A stretch of 64,000 bases of DNA from SB11 sp035906255 (GTDB taxonomy: Bacteria > Bacteroidota > Bacteroidia > UBA8524), in assembly GCA_035906255.1 (NCBI GenBank), contig JAMIFM010000031.1:24497-88496 (forward strand). The letters run 5' to 3'. The notes below the pieces were generated by a model. It did no database searches, was not told the origin of the DNA, and saw nothing but the letters and a program-made list of their open reading frames with translations. Shown here piece after piece: positions 34,031 to 42,430 of the stretch. Within the stretch, counting starts at the first letter, position 1; every line of letters starts with the position of its first letter. Position numbers and translations under genes: made by a program.

Positions 34031-34735
34031 ATGCAACTTACTAAACTGCTTATTGCTTCAATCATTTTTTTAACAATAGCTTCATGCGAAGCCAAGCAAA
34101 AAACCGAACCCGAAACAGGCAAGGTGAGCAGTGTATTTGCAAATACAACTACAAAACAAACACAAACAAATATGAACGATAGTAATGCAAGGCTTGATAC
34201 TGCCACCTTTGGCGCAGGTTGCTTTTGGTGTGTAGAGGCTGTTTTTCAAGACTTAGACGGAGTGAAAGGTGTAGCCAGCGGATATAGCGGGGGCAAAATT
34301 AAAAACCCTACTTACCGTGAGGTATGCAGTGGACTAACCGGCCATGCTGAGGTGATACAAATAGCCTATAACCCCGATAAAATTTCTTTTGACGAGTTGC
34401 TGGAGGTATTTTGGCAAACCCACGACCCTACAACTTTGAACCAACAAGGGGCTGACAGGGGCACGCAATACCGTAGTGTGGTGTTTTATCATACCGAAGA
34501 ACAAAAACTGCTTGCCGAAAAGTATAAAAAGGCATTGAACGATTCACAAGCGTTTACAAACCCTGTGGTGACTGAAATAAGCCCTTATACTGAGTTTTAT
34601 AAAGCCGAAGATTACCACCAAAACTACTTTAACGAAAACGGGGAAGAACCTTACTGTCGTATGGTAATAAAACCCAAAGTTGATAAGTTTAAAAAGGTGT
34701 TTAAAGACAAACTGAAAAAAGAAGCTGCCCAATAA
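34031..34735 (+). CDS. msrA: Peptide methionine sulfoxide reductase A, lipoprotein form
   Basis: The 234-residue enzyme reduces methionine-S-sulfoxide. The first 19 residues are a lipoprotein signal ending at Cys19 (IASCEAK), and the catalytic Cys64 is in GAGCFWCVEAVF. Further hallmarks are GYSGG, GHAEVIQIAY, FWQTHDPTTLNQQGADRGTQYRS and the YCRMVIKPK ending. The ~40-residue linker between lipobox and domain is Thr/Lys rich. An internal ATG at 34172 (residue 48) could give a cytoplasmic form. It is in an operon with the VOC gene and ends at a strong terminator. Confidence 0.93.
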   Translation: MQLTKLLIASIIFLTIASCEAKQKTEPETGKVSSVFANTTTKQTQTNMNDSNARLDTATFGAGCFWCVEAVFQDLDGVKGVASGYSGGKIKNPTYREVCSGLTGHAEVIQIAYNPDKISFDELLEVFWQTHDPTTLNQQGADRGTQYRSVVFYHTEEQKLLAEKYKKALNDSQAFTNPVVTEISPYTEFYKAEDYHQNYFNENGEEPYCRMVIKPKVDKFKKVFKDKLKKEAAQ

Positions 34736-34747
34736 GCTCATAAAAAT

Positions 34748-34789
34748 AAAAACAGCCCGCTTAGATATTTCTAAACGGGCTGTTTTTAT
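34748..34789. terminator. Bidirectional intrinsic terminator
   Basis: AAAACAGCCCG and CGGGCTGTTTT arms around a 16-nt AT-rich loop, with A and T runs on both sides. It serves msrA (+) and fabI (-). Confidence 0.9.
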
Positions 34790-34803
34790 TTATACGCTTA
34801 CTA

Positions 34804-35625
34804 CTATTCGTTTGCGTTCTTAATTATCTCCACTATCTCTTGGCTTACTCCGGTAAATGAGAAACCACCGTCGTGGAAAAGGTTTTGTTGGGTAACATAG
34901 CGGGTTAGGTCACTAAACATTGCCACGCAATAATCAGCACAAGCCTCAGCGGGCGCATTGCCCAATGGCGAAAGTTTTTCAGCATAATCAAAAAACGCAT
35001 CAAAACCTTTCACACCCTGTCCGGCAGTAGTCATTGTAGGCGATTGAGAGATGGTATTTACACGCACCTTTTTGGCTTTACCGTAGTGGTAACCGAAACT
35101 GCGTGCAACCGATTCAAGCAAAGCTTTGGTATCAGCCATTTCGCTGTAATCAGGAAAAGTACGTTGTGCAGCAATGTATGTAAGTGCCAATATTGAGCCC
35201 CACTCATTCACCGCATCTTTTTGGTACAGAATATTCATCAAACGGTGGAACGACATTGCCGATATATCCAACGTTTTATGCATAAAATCATAATTCAAAT
35301 CGGTGTAATGCTTGCCTTTACGTATGTTTAACGACATTCCTACCGAATGCAGCACAAAATCAAGCTTACCGCCCAATACCTCTTGCGATTCGTCAATCAG
35401 TTTCTCCAAATCCTCGGTCAAAGTCACATCAGCACCAATAACCTTAGCACCCGTTTTTTCAGCAAGGGCATTAATTGCACCCATGCGCAACGCAATAGGA
35501 GCATTAGTAAGCGTAAATTGCCCGCCCTCTTCGTGGCAGCGTTCGGCAACTTTCCAAGCTATCGAGTTTTCGTCCAAAGCACCGAAAATGATGCCGCGTT
35601 TTCCTTTCAATAAGTTATTAGCCAT
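34804..35625 (-). CDS. fabI: Enoyl-[acyl-carrier-protein] reductase (NADH)
   Basis: FabI completes each fatty acid elongation cycle by reducing enoyl-ACP. From the ATG at 35625 the protein has 273 residues, beginning MANNLLKGKRGIIFGALDENSIAWKVA. An upstream GTG at 35646 would add seven residues and is less likely. The Tyr-X6-Lys pair is YSEMADTK within the SILALTYIAAQRTFPDYSEMADTK segment, and the RVNTISQSPTMTTAG stretch is the substrate-loop region. It is the target of triclosan-type inhibitors in other bacteria. It is convergent with msrA and divergent from the bTHX gene. Confidence 0.94.
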   Translation of the reverse strand: MANNLLKGKRGIIFGALDENSIAWKVAERCHEEGGQFTLTNAPIALRMGAINALAEKTGAKVIGADVTLTEDLEKLIDESQEVLGGKLDFVLHSVGMSLNIRKGKHYTDLNYDFMHKTLDISAMSFHRLMNILYQKDAVNEWGSILALTYIAAQRTFPDYSEMADTKALLESVARSFGYHYGKAKKVRVNTISQSPTMTTAGQGVKGFDAFFDYAEKLSPLGNAPAEACADYCVAMFSDLTRYVTQQNLFHDGGFSFTGVSQEIVEIIKNANE

Positions 35626-35846
35626 CGGTTTGTTATTTATGGGCACAAGTTTAAGAAAAATAAATGGCTTGCAAGGCCGTATAGGCTATTACAATTTTTT
35701 TAACCGGATTAAATACAGTAAGCCAACAACCTCTTTTAACTCTTGAAACTAAAAACTGAAAACTCTGCCCAATATTTGCCCTTGCTGTTTTTATCCAAAA
35801 ATTGCATCTTTGCAATCCTTTAAAAATCAGAATAAAAATTACTACT

Positions 35847-35969
35847 ATGGGTAAAGGCGATAAAAGAAGCAAAAAGGGCAAAATTACTTTGGGTTCATAC
35901 GGAAACTCACGCCCTCACAAACTACAAAAAGTAAAAGCTGCTAAAACCAAAGCCGCTAAAAAAAGCTAA
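35847..35969 (+). CDS. Small ribosomal subunit protein bTHX
   Basis: The ATG at 35847 opens a 40-residue, strongly basic protein: MGKGDKRSKKGKITLGSYGNSRPHKLQ, then a Lys/Ala tail ending in a stop at 35967-35969. The N-terminal MGKGDKxSxKGKI and GSYGNSRP pattern matches bTHX, the small extra 30S protein first seen in Thermus and common in Bacteroidota. It binds 16S rRNA near the head of the small subunit. It is below normal ORF length cutoffs and easily missed. A CATCTTTG -7-like box lies upstream, and a strong terminator follows. Confidence 0.88.
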   Translation: MGKGDKRSKKGKITLGSYGNSRPHKLQKVKAAKTKAAKKS

Positions 35970-35990
35970 TTACGCACCGCGTAATACATA

Positions 35991-36025
35991 AAAAAACCGA
36001 TTAGCAGTGCTAATCGGTTTTTTTG
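35991..36025. terminator. Bidirectional intrinsic terminator
   Basis: CCGATTAGC and GCTAATCGG arms with a short loop, an A-run before and T-run after. It ends the bTHX gene (+) and the pdxH unit (-). Confidence 0.92.
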
Positions 36026-36049
36026 TTTGTATAGTATCTATGTACTTCA

Positions 36050-36691
36050 TCAAGGTGATAAACGCACCAGTTTCCAAAAATCTTCGCCGCCTTTTATGTA
36101 TTTAAGTCGGTCGTGCAATCGGCTGGGGCGGCCTTGCCAAAACTCAACAGTATGCGGCAGCACCCTAAAACCACCCCAATGGGGCGGGCGCATCACATTT
36201 TTATCAGCATAAAATACAGTTAATTCTTCTAGTTTTTTATCCAACTCTTCCCTGCTTTCAATCTCATAGCTTTGTTCTGAAACCCATGCGCCTATTTGGC
36301 TGCCTTTGGGTCGCGATGCAAAATACTCATCCGATTCTTGGGTGGTAACTTTCTCCACTTCACCTTCTATGCGCACTTGCCTTTCAAGCTCAGGCCAAAA
36401 AAAAGTAAGAGCCGCATGCGGATTTGCGGTCAACATTTGCCCTTTATCGCTATGATAGTTGGTAAAAAATGTAAAACCCCTTTCGTCAAGCCCTTTCAAT
36501 AAAACAATGCGTGAAGCAGGCTTTCCATCGGGTGTAGCAGTGGCAAGGTTCATGGCATTTACTTCCATCACTTCTGCCTCCATTGCCTCACGAAACCACT
36601 TGTCAAACTGAGCAAAAGGATCGGCAAGCATCCCGTTTTCGTTCAGGCTTGCACTTTGGTAATCCGTCCGTATTTCTGCAAGGGTCTTCAC
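36050..36691 (-). CDS. pdxH: Pyridoxamine 5'-phosphate oxidase
   Basis: The 213-residue FMN enzyme makes pyridoxal phosphate from the pyridoxine or pyridoxamine phosphate. It has the family blocks ADPFAQFDKWFREAM, NLATATPDGKPASRIVLLKG (FMN binding), GFTFFTNYHSDKGQ, ALTFFWPELERQVRIEG and the active-site WGGFRVLPHTVEFWQGRPSRLHDR end. Length is normal. It lies 30 bp downstream of ffh on the same strand and is probably cotranscribed, an association with no clear functional logic. Confidence 0.95.
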   Translation of the reverse strand: MKTLAEIRTDYQSASLNENGMLADPFAQFDKWFREAMEAEVMEVNAMNLATATPDGKPASRIVLLKGLDERGFTFFTNYHSDKGQMLTANPHAALTFFWPELERQVRIEGEVEKVTTQESDEYFASRPKGSQIGAWVSEQSYEIESREELDKKLEELTVFYADKNVMRPPHWGGFRVLPHTVEFWQGRPSRLHDRLKYIKGGEDFWKLVRLSP

Positions 36692-36721
36692 TGATTAAAA
36701 ATTTTAAATCCGAAATTACTT

Positions 36722-38050
36722 TTAGCGCCTAAAAGGCAATCCTTTCATACTCCTACCCGCTCCCTGCAATTTGTTCATGGTTTTCATCATCTTGCGCATA
36801 TCTTCAAATTGCTTTATCAATTGATTTACTTCCTGCACATCCCTGCCTGAGCCTAATGCAATACGCTTGCGGCGTGAACCGTTCATCACATCCGGGTTTT
36901 GGCGTTCGTGCGGGGTCATTGATTGTATAATGGCTTCAATGTGTTTAAAGCTGTCGTCGCTCACATCCACATCTTTTATCGCTTTGCCTATACCGGGTAT
37001 CATCCCCATCAAATCCTTCAGGTTACCCATTTTCTTTATTTGCTGCAATTGGCTGTAAAAGTCTTCAAAGTTAAACTCGTTACGACTCAGCTTCTTTTGC
37101 AAGCGTTCGGCTTCTTCTTTATCAAATACCGATTGGGCACGCTCTACCAACGACACAATATCACCCATACCCAAAATACGTTGCGCCATACGGTCGGGAT
37201 AAAACACATCCAATGCGTCCATCTTTTCACCCATGCTCACAAACTTAATGGGCTTGTTTACTACCGATTTGATAGATAACGCTGCACCACCTCGGGTATC
37301 ACCGTCCAACTTGGTTAGTACCACCCCGTCAAAATCCAATCGTTGGTTAAAGGCTTCGGCAGTATTCACCGCGTCTTGTCCCGTCATTGAATCCACTACA
37401 AACAAAATCTCACCGGGAGTAATAGCCTTTTTCACATTGGCTATTTCGGTCATCATCTCCTCATCAACACTTAAACGACCGGCAGTATCCACAATCACAA
37501 GGTTGTGGCCGTGTTGCTTGGCGTGTTTTATTGCGTTTTCGGCAATTTGTACGGGGTTTTTATTTTCTTCTTCGGTATAAACAGCTACACCTACTTGTTC
37601 ACCAAGCACTTTCAACTGGTTGATAGCCGCAGGACGGTAAACGTCGCACGCAACCAACAAAGGATTGCGCCCTTTGCTTTTAAGGTAACGAGCTAATTTT
37701 CCGCTAAAGGTGGTTTTACCACTACCCTGCAAACCTGCTATCAGTATAATGGCGGGGCTACCGCTAATATTAATATCAATTTTTTGGCCGCCCAGTAACT
37801 CTGTAAGTTCATCGCTTACAATTTTTATCATTTGCTGGCCGGGCGATACGCTGGTGAGCACATTTGCCCCCATTGCCTTGGTTTTTACCGTATCGGTAAA
37901 AGTTTTTGCAATCTTATAGTTAACGTCGGCATCTATAAGGGCTTTACGAATTTCCTTTATGGTTTCGGCTACGTTTAGCTCGGTAATTTTACCTTGTCCG
38001 CTAAGCGATTTAAAGGCCCTTTCTAACTTCGAACTTAAATTCTCAAACAT
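36722..38050 (-). CDS. ffh: Signal recognition particle GTPase Ffh
   Basis: Ffh (SRP54) delivers nascent membrane proteins with 4.5S RNA to FtsY. From the ATG at 38050 it has 442 residues: an N domain from MFENLSSKLERAFKSL, a G domain with GLQGSGKTTFSGKLA, DVYRPAAINQL, VDTAGRLSVDEEMM, TKLDGDTRGGAALS, and a Met-rich M domain with MTPHERQNPDVMNGSRRKRIALGSG for RNA binding. A longer form from 38110 would add 20 residues of unrelated sequence upstream of the -7 box at 38074-38081, so it is rejected. The gene is divergent from the DCC gene with only 30 bp between starts. Confidence 0.95.
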   Translation of the reverse strand: MFENLSSKLERAFKSLSGQGKITELNVAETIKEIRKALIDADVNYKIAKTFTDTVKTKAMGANVLTSVSPGQQMIKIVSDELTELLGGQKIDINISGSPAIILIAGLQGSGKTTFSGKLARYLKSKGRNPLLVACDVYRPAAINQLKVLGEQVGVAVYTEEENKNPVQIAENAIKHAKQHGHNLVIVDTAGRLSVDEEMMTEIANVKKAITPGEILFVVDSMTGQDAVNTAEAFNQRLDFDGVVLTKLDGDTRGGAALSIKSVVNKPIKFVSMGEKMDALDVFYPDRMAQRILGMGDIVSLVERAQSVFDKEEAERLQKKLSRNEFNFEDFYSQLQQIKKMGNLKDLMGMIPGIGKAIKDVDVSDDSFKHIEAIIQSMTPHERQNPDVMNGSRRKRIALGSGRDVQEVNQLIKQFEDMRKMMKTMNKLQGAGRSMKGLPFRR

Positions 38051-38059
38051 TTTTAAGCG

Positions 38060-38081
38060 TATTTTTGCGGCTGCAAATGTA
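38060..38081. promoter_or_regulatory. Interlocked divergent promoters of ffh and the DCC gene
   Basis: On the plus strand TATTTTTG (38060-38067) is the -7 box of the DCC gene. On the minus strand TACATTTG (38081-38074) is the -7 box of ffh. Only six bases separate them, and each promoter's -33 region lies inside the other gene, so polymerases would exclude each other. Confidence 0.6.
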
Positions 38082-38497
38082 TGCAATTGACTGAAGAATA
38101 TGGCAAACACGCAATAGTGTTATTTGATGGCGTATGCAACTTATGCAACGGCAGTGTGCAGTTTGTAATAAAACGTGATACGGCAGATTATTTCAGGTTT
38201 GCAGCCCTACAATCAGAAACAGGGCAAAAGTTATTGCAGCAATCGGGGTTGCCTGCCAATCAACTTTCAACGTTTGTTTTCATTGAAAAGGGCAAACATT
38301 ACACACAATCAACTGCTGCATTAAAAGTAGCAAGGCGTTTAAATGGTTTGTGGCCGCTTTTGTATGTATTTATTATTGTGCCGCCTTTTATCCGAAATTT
38401 TATTTACCGATTGATTGCTAACAACCGCTACCGCTGGTTTGGCAAACAAGAGAGTTGTATGATACCTACGCCCGAACTAAAGGCCAAATTTATCTGA
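38081..38497 (+). CDS. DCC-family thiol-disulfide oxidoreductase-like protein (DUF393)
   Basis: The 138-residue protein has the DxxCxxC motif: LFDGVCNLCNGSVQF near residues 14-28, followed by the thioredoxin-like FRFAALQSETGQKLLQQ and VFIEKGKHYTQSTAALKVARRL. A hydrophobic helix (LWPLLYVFIIVPPFIRNFIYRLI) follows. This matches the DUF393/DCC family, predicted to be a membrane-associated disulfide oxidoreductase. Its start is 30 bp from the ffh start in the opposite direction. Its last 8 bp overlap the convergent PKD gene. Confidence 0.88.
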   Translation: MQLTEEYGKHAIVLFDGVCNLCNGSVQFVIKRDTADYFRFAALQSETGQKLLQQSGLPANQLSTFVFIEKGKHYTQSTAALKVARRLNGLWPLLYVFIIVPPFIRNFIYRLIANNRYRWFGKQESCMIPTPELKAKFI

Positions 38498-41400
38498 GCA
38501 GGAGCACCGTCCCGCTAAACACGTGTTTACGACCAAATAAGTCAAGATATTCTATCTGATACACATACACATCCTGCTGGCATGGTACTCCCAAATAAGT
38601 TCCGTCCCATTGTTCAGCCACCTTATTGGTTTCAAATATTTCTTCACCGTATCGGTTGTAAATCCTCATTAAAAAACGTTTGGCCCAAAGCGGCCCATAA
38701 ACGCCAAAAGTTTCATTGCCGCCACTTTGGTTGGGGGTAAAGGCATTAGGTATATGAAAGAAATAATCAGGAATAATATAAATAGTGGTATCGGCAGTAT
38801 CACGACAATTTTCTGCTGAAATAGCTATCAATCGAACCTTATGATACCCTGTATCCCTGAAACCGTATTTAAAATTGCTGCCGTTATCAATGTATGTAGT
38901 ATCTAAATACCATTCCAACCCTGTGTAATTTTGCGATTGGTTGATAAAATCATAGTAAATACGGGCGGTGTCATTGTCATCTTTATTCAATGTAAATTCC
39001 GCCACAGGCAAACTATGAACTATTACCCCGTTATTTATGGTATCTGTTGTTTCGCACCCCCAGTCTGAGGTTACTTTTAATACCACATCATAAGCACCTG
39101 CTGCATTGTATGTATGGTTTGCCCTGCGGGTGTTTGCATCAGCTACCCCGTCATTTTCAAAATCCCATTGCCACGTCCTGCCAAACCTTGCCGAATCAAA
39201 AAAGTTTACCGTTAAAGGCACACAACCTTCCATTGGGGTAATCAACGGATGTGTAATCGGATAATTACTCACCCGCACCTCACCCGGGTAGGTATATTCA
39301 GCCAAGCAACCTTGCGCATCAATCAAAAATACTTTGGGTTTATACAACCGCGATTCGGCAATTGTATCACCGGCTGCCCTTGTATATGTATGTGTACCGG
39401 GGTTGCCTGTACTATCAAACACACTACCGTCGCCATAATCAAAAAAGTACTCGCTGTAATCTTTGCTGCTGTCGGTAAAGGTTATCGTATGCGGATTACA
39501 TCCCAAATCATCATCAAGAGTAAATTTGGCCACCGGCCCTAATATGGTTACGTAGGCCTGCCGCGAAAGCGTATCTGCACACCCCAGATTATTTTTTGCA
39601 ATCAGGTTAGCATAAAAACCCTGCGGCCCGCTGTTTCTGAAATATATAACATTGTATTGCGGTACTGCGGGCATTACTACGCGCGGTGCGGCCTCTAATT
39701 GCCATATCAATGTATCGGCATTTATTGATGTATTATAATACTGTACGCTCACAGGGGCACAATATTTTAAAGTATCATTGGTATAAAAATTAGCTACCAC
39801 TTTTATAGCTTTTACCTGATACACGGCCGTATCGTAACAAATACCATCTTTTGAAACTATTTGACGCACAGTATAAACGCCGCTATCAGCAAATTGTATT
39901 TTGGGATTTGCCACATTGGCCGATGGTAAAAAAGTAGCCGTATTGGGTGTAGCCGTCCATTGATAGCTATCGGGGGCAAGTTCAGCTTGATTAACTGTTG
40001 CTACCGAATCGCCAAAGCAAACTGAAGCAGGTATTGAAAACCCTGCCCTTACCCCTGAATATACTGATGAGGTAAACGCTATCGTATCAGAACATCCACT
40101 ACCATTAGTAGCTGCAACCAACAAAATGTATTCACCTGTTTGGTTAAATGTTACTTGGGTAGATGCTGAATTGGGCGCTGAAAACACTACCCCTGCAACG
40201 GGTTTAGTATGCCAACTGTAATTAATTGTAGCATTACCGGGGTTTAAGAAATTATAATTTTGAATTACTGCTGCACTTGCATTGCCCACAAGCGGCACAC
40301 AACTGGTAGGGTTGCTAAACTGTGCCGTAAGTGCTACCCCGCTTACTTTTATCAATGAATTAATACGCAGGGTATCAATACACCCCTGCGCCCACTGGAT
40401 TGTTAAGATGGCATTGTATTGGCCTGCTTTATCAATTGTTACAGGAAATGCAGACCCTGAACCTTTATAATGAATGCCCGTATCGGCAGTATGTTGTAAA
40501 CGCCAGCTATACTGATAGTTTACCGGAGAAATATCGGGTATTGAACTCGCTTGCAACGAGATAGGGACATCCACACAGGGCAAATAATTGTTGGCTGTTA
40601 TTGTGGTGGTAGGTTTAATAATCTTAATAGGTGCCAATAAATTAGAGGTATCCTCACATTTTGAGTTATACACCTTCAACGCTACTTTATAATTACCGGT
40701 ATCAGAAAAACTATAGGTAATGCGTGGGAAAGCCCCCGAGTTTTGGTGTTTTAATACTGTTACCCCGTCTTTGCCAAAAATTGTCCATTCATAAATATTC
40801 GGCTCACCCGATGAAAAAGCAGATGATGTTGATGTAAAGGTAACCGCATTGTTTGCACAACTTACCGTAGGGTCAACAATAAAATTAGAACGTCCCGTAC
40901 GCCTACTTATGCTGGTAGTTTGCAACACCGAGTCGGAACAACCATTGCTTCCCCTAACAACCAACTCAAGCGCGTAGTACCCCATTCTGCTGGTATAAAA
41001 TACAGGGATAGAATCCGTTGAAGTTGACTCAAGTACCCCGTCAGGATTATAAAACTTCCACAAATAGGTATGGGTTGCACCCGCTGCTAAGCGAGACCTG
41101 TTAAACAGATAAACTCTTGAGTTAGAATCGCATTCTACAGGATTTAACACCAAAAAATTGGCCACCGGCGGTGTTATATATACTATCCTGTTGATGGTTT
41201 TAGTAGTAATACACCCATTGTAATCCCTTATAACCGTAACAGTTTTATATCCCGTATCCGAAAAAACCACACGCTGGCTGTGCTGTGTTGAACCTGCCTG
41301 AGCATTTCCGCTACCCAAATCCCACGTAAAGCTACCCCCCAACATTGGGTTTGATACATTCAGTATAAACTCCTCGCCCCTGCAACCTGAATTTTTTGAG

Positions 41401-42263
41401 GGGCTAACAGTAAACCCGATAGAATCTCCCAACACAAGGTAATCCGGTTTATTTACCGCATAACTGCAACCATCGGTGTTTATAATTTGCAGCAGCGATG
41501 TAAAAGTACCCGCAATAGTGTATTGAACGGTTGGAGCAGGTAATGATGATGTTGTTGGATTTGCGCCTGTAAAACTCCAATTGTATTGGCCGGGAGTGTG
41601 CCCTGCCGTAAGGTTTTTAACAGTATAAGTAACATTAAGCGGCACACAGCCTTTGGTTGTATCTGCCTCAAAATCAAAAGTAAGCGTATTGTATATCCGC
41701 ACTGCTGAATCTTGCTTGTAATACACGGTGGGGCAATTAACCGAAGTAGCTGCCAGCACAATGCTCTTAATACCTGCGGATGTAAAAGGATAAATAAACT
41801 GTGCTGAAGTATCGGCAATTGGCAACCCATCAACTATCCAAGAACGCGATTGTGCGCCGGTACTAACATCAGTAACAGTTATTGTATCAGGGCCGTCACA
41901 CAATACAGAACGGCTAACGGTGAATAGCGGAACAGGATTTTTATTAACAGTAATGTAATTGGGTTTTGATACAATACATTCTGTTATCCCGTCGGCAAAA
42001 ACAACCCGCAGCGTAACGGTGTAATTTCCGGCAGTTGTATAGATGTATTGTCCGGTATCCTTACCTAAAACTGTTCCGAAACCGTAATTCCATTCAAAAG
42101 TACTTCCGGCAGGTACGTTCGTCGAAAAAAACTTGATTGATTTTGGTGCACAAACCGATGTTTCACTCGCATAAAAGTCAATACCTGCGCACTGTGCACC
42201 AAGTTTTCCCGACCATAAAATACTTATGGCAAGCAACACCAGTATAAGCATTTTAGCTTTCAT
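38490..42263 (-). CDS. Giant PKD-repeat protein with type B (gliding-type) C-terminus
   Basis: The protein has 1257 residues from the ATG at 42263; a TTG three codons upstream is possible but unlikely. It has a signal peptide (LWSGKLGAQC end). About ten Ig/PKD-like modules follow, with patterns such as YSWRL, GDGSVFDSTGNPGTHTYTR and WQWDFENDGVADANTRRANHTY. The C-terminal ~85 residues form the CHU_C/gliding-type sorting domain: FHIPNAFTPNQSGGNETFGVYGP, ...MRIYNRYGEEIFETNK, WDGTYLGVPCQQDVYVYQIEY. This type B signal is used by T9SS for surface adhesins. Adhesion or gliding is inferred. Its -7 box is at 42270-42277. Confidence 0.88.
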   Translation of the reverse strand: MKAKMLILVLLAISILWSGKLGAQCAGIDFYASETSVCAPKSIKFFSTNVPAGSTFEWNYGFGTVLGKDTGQYIYTTAGNYTVTLRVVFADGITECIVSKPNYITVNKNPVPLFTVSRSVLCDGPDTITVTDVSTGAQSRSWIVDGLPIADTSAQFIYPFTSAGIKSIVLAATSVNCPTVYYKQDSAVRIYNTLTFDFEADTTKGCVPLNVTYTVKNLTAGHTPGQYNWSFTGANPTTSSLPAPTVQYTIAGTFTSLLQIINTDGCSYAVNKPDYLVLGDSIGFTVSPSKNSGCRGEEFILNVSNPMLGGSFTWDLGSGNAQAGSTQHSQRVVFSDTGYKTVTVIRDYNGCITTKTINRIVYITPPVANFLVLNPVECDSNSRVYLFNRSRLAAGATHTYLWKFYNPDGVLESTSTDSIPVFYTSRMGYYALELVVRGSNGCSDSVLQTTSISRRTGRSNFIVDPTVSCANNAVTFTSTSSAFSSGEPNIYEWTIFGKDGVTVLKHQNSGAFPRITYSFSDTGNYKVALKVYNSKCEDTSNLLAPIKIIKPTTTITANNYLPCVDVPISLQASSIPDISPVNYQYSWRLQHTADTGIHYKGSGSAFPVTIDKAGQYNAILTIQWAQGCIDTLRINSLIKVSGVALTAQFSNPTSCVPLVGNASAAVIQNYNFLNPGNATINYSWHTKPVAGVVFSAPNSASTQVTFNQTGEYILLVAATNGSGCSDTIAFTSSVYSGVRAGFSIPASVCFGDSVATVNQAELAPDSYQWTATPNTATFLPSANVANPKIQFADSGVYTVRQIVSKDGICYDTAVYQVKAIKVVANFYTNDTLKYCAPVSVQYYNTSINADTLIWQLEAAPRVVMPAVPQYNVIYFRNSGPQGFYANLIAKNNLGCADTLSRQAYVTILGPVAKFTLDDDLGCNPHTITFTDSSKDYSEYFFDYGDGSVFDSTGNPGTHTYTRAAGDTIAESRLYKPKVFLIDAQGCLAEYTYPGEVRVSNYPITHPLITPMEGCVPLTVNFFDSARFGRTWQWDFENDGVADANTRRANHTYNAAGAYDVVLKVTSDWGCETTDTINNGVIVHSLPVAEFTLNKDDNDTARIYYDFINQSQNYTGLEWYLDTTYIDNGSNFKYGFRDTGYHKVRLIAISAENCRDTADTTIYIIPDYFFHIPNAFTPNQSGGNETFGVYGPLWAKRFLMRIYNRYGEEIFETNKVAEQWDGTYLGVPCQQDVYVYQIEYLDLFGRKHVFSGTVLLLR

Positions 42264-42269
42264 GCTATG

Positions 42270-42277
42270 CAAAAATA
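42270..42277 (-). promoter_or_regulatory. -7 box TATTTTTG of the giant PKD gene
   Basis: It matches TAnnTTTG on the minus strand and ends 6 bp before the ATG at 42263. Confidence 0.55.
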
Positions 42278-42430
42278 TAATGATTTTTTGGTTTGTTTGT
42301 TACTGTTTTATACCACCTGCTTAACTTTATGATAAACGGTTGTCATTTTTGTATAATATGTTAGTAATGTGTAGTAAATCACAACTTATTTTTATATTAT
42401 TGTATAGTAAATGTTAAAAATTGAGAGAGG

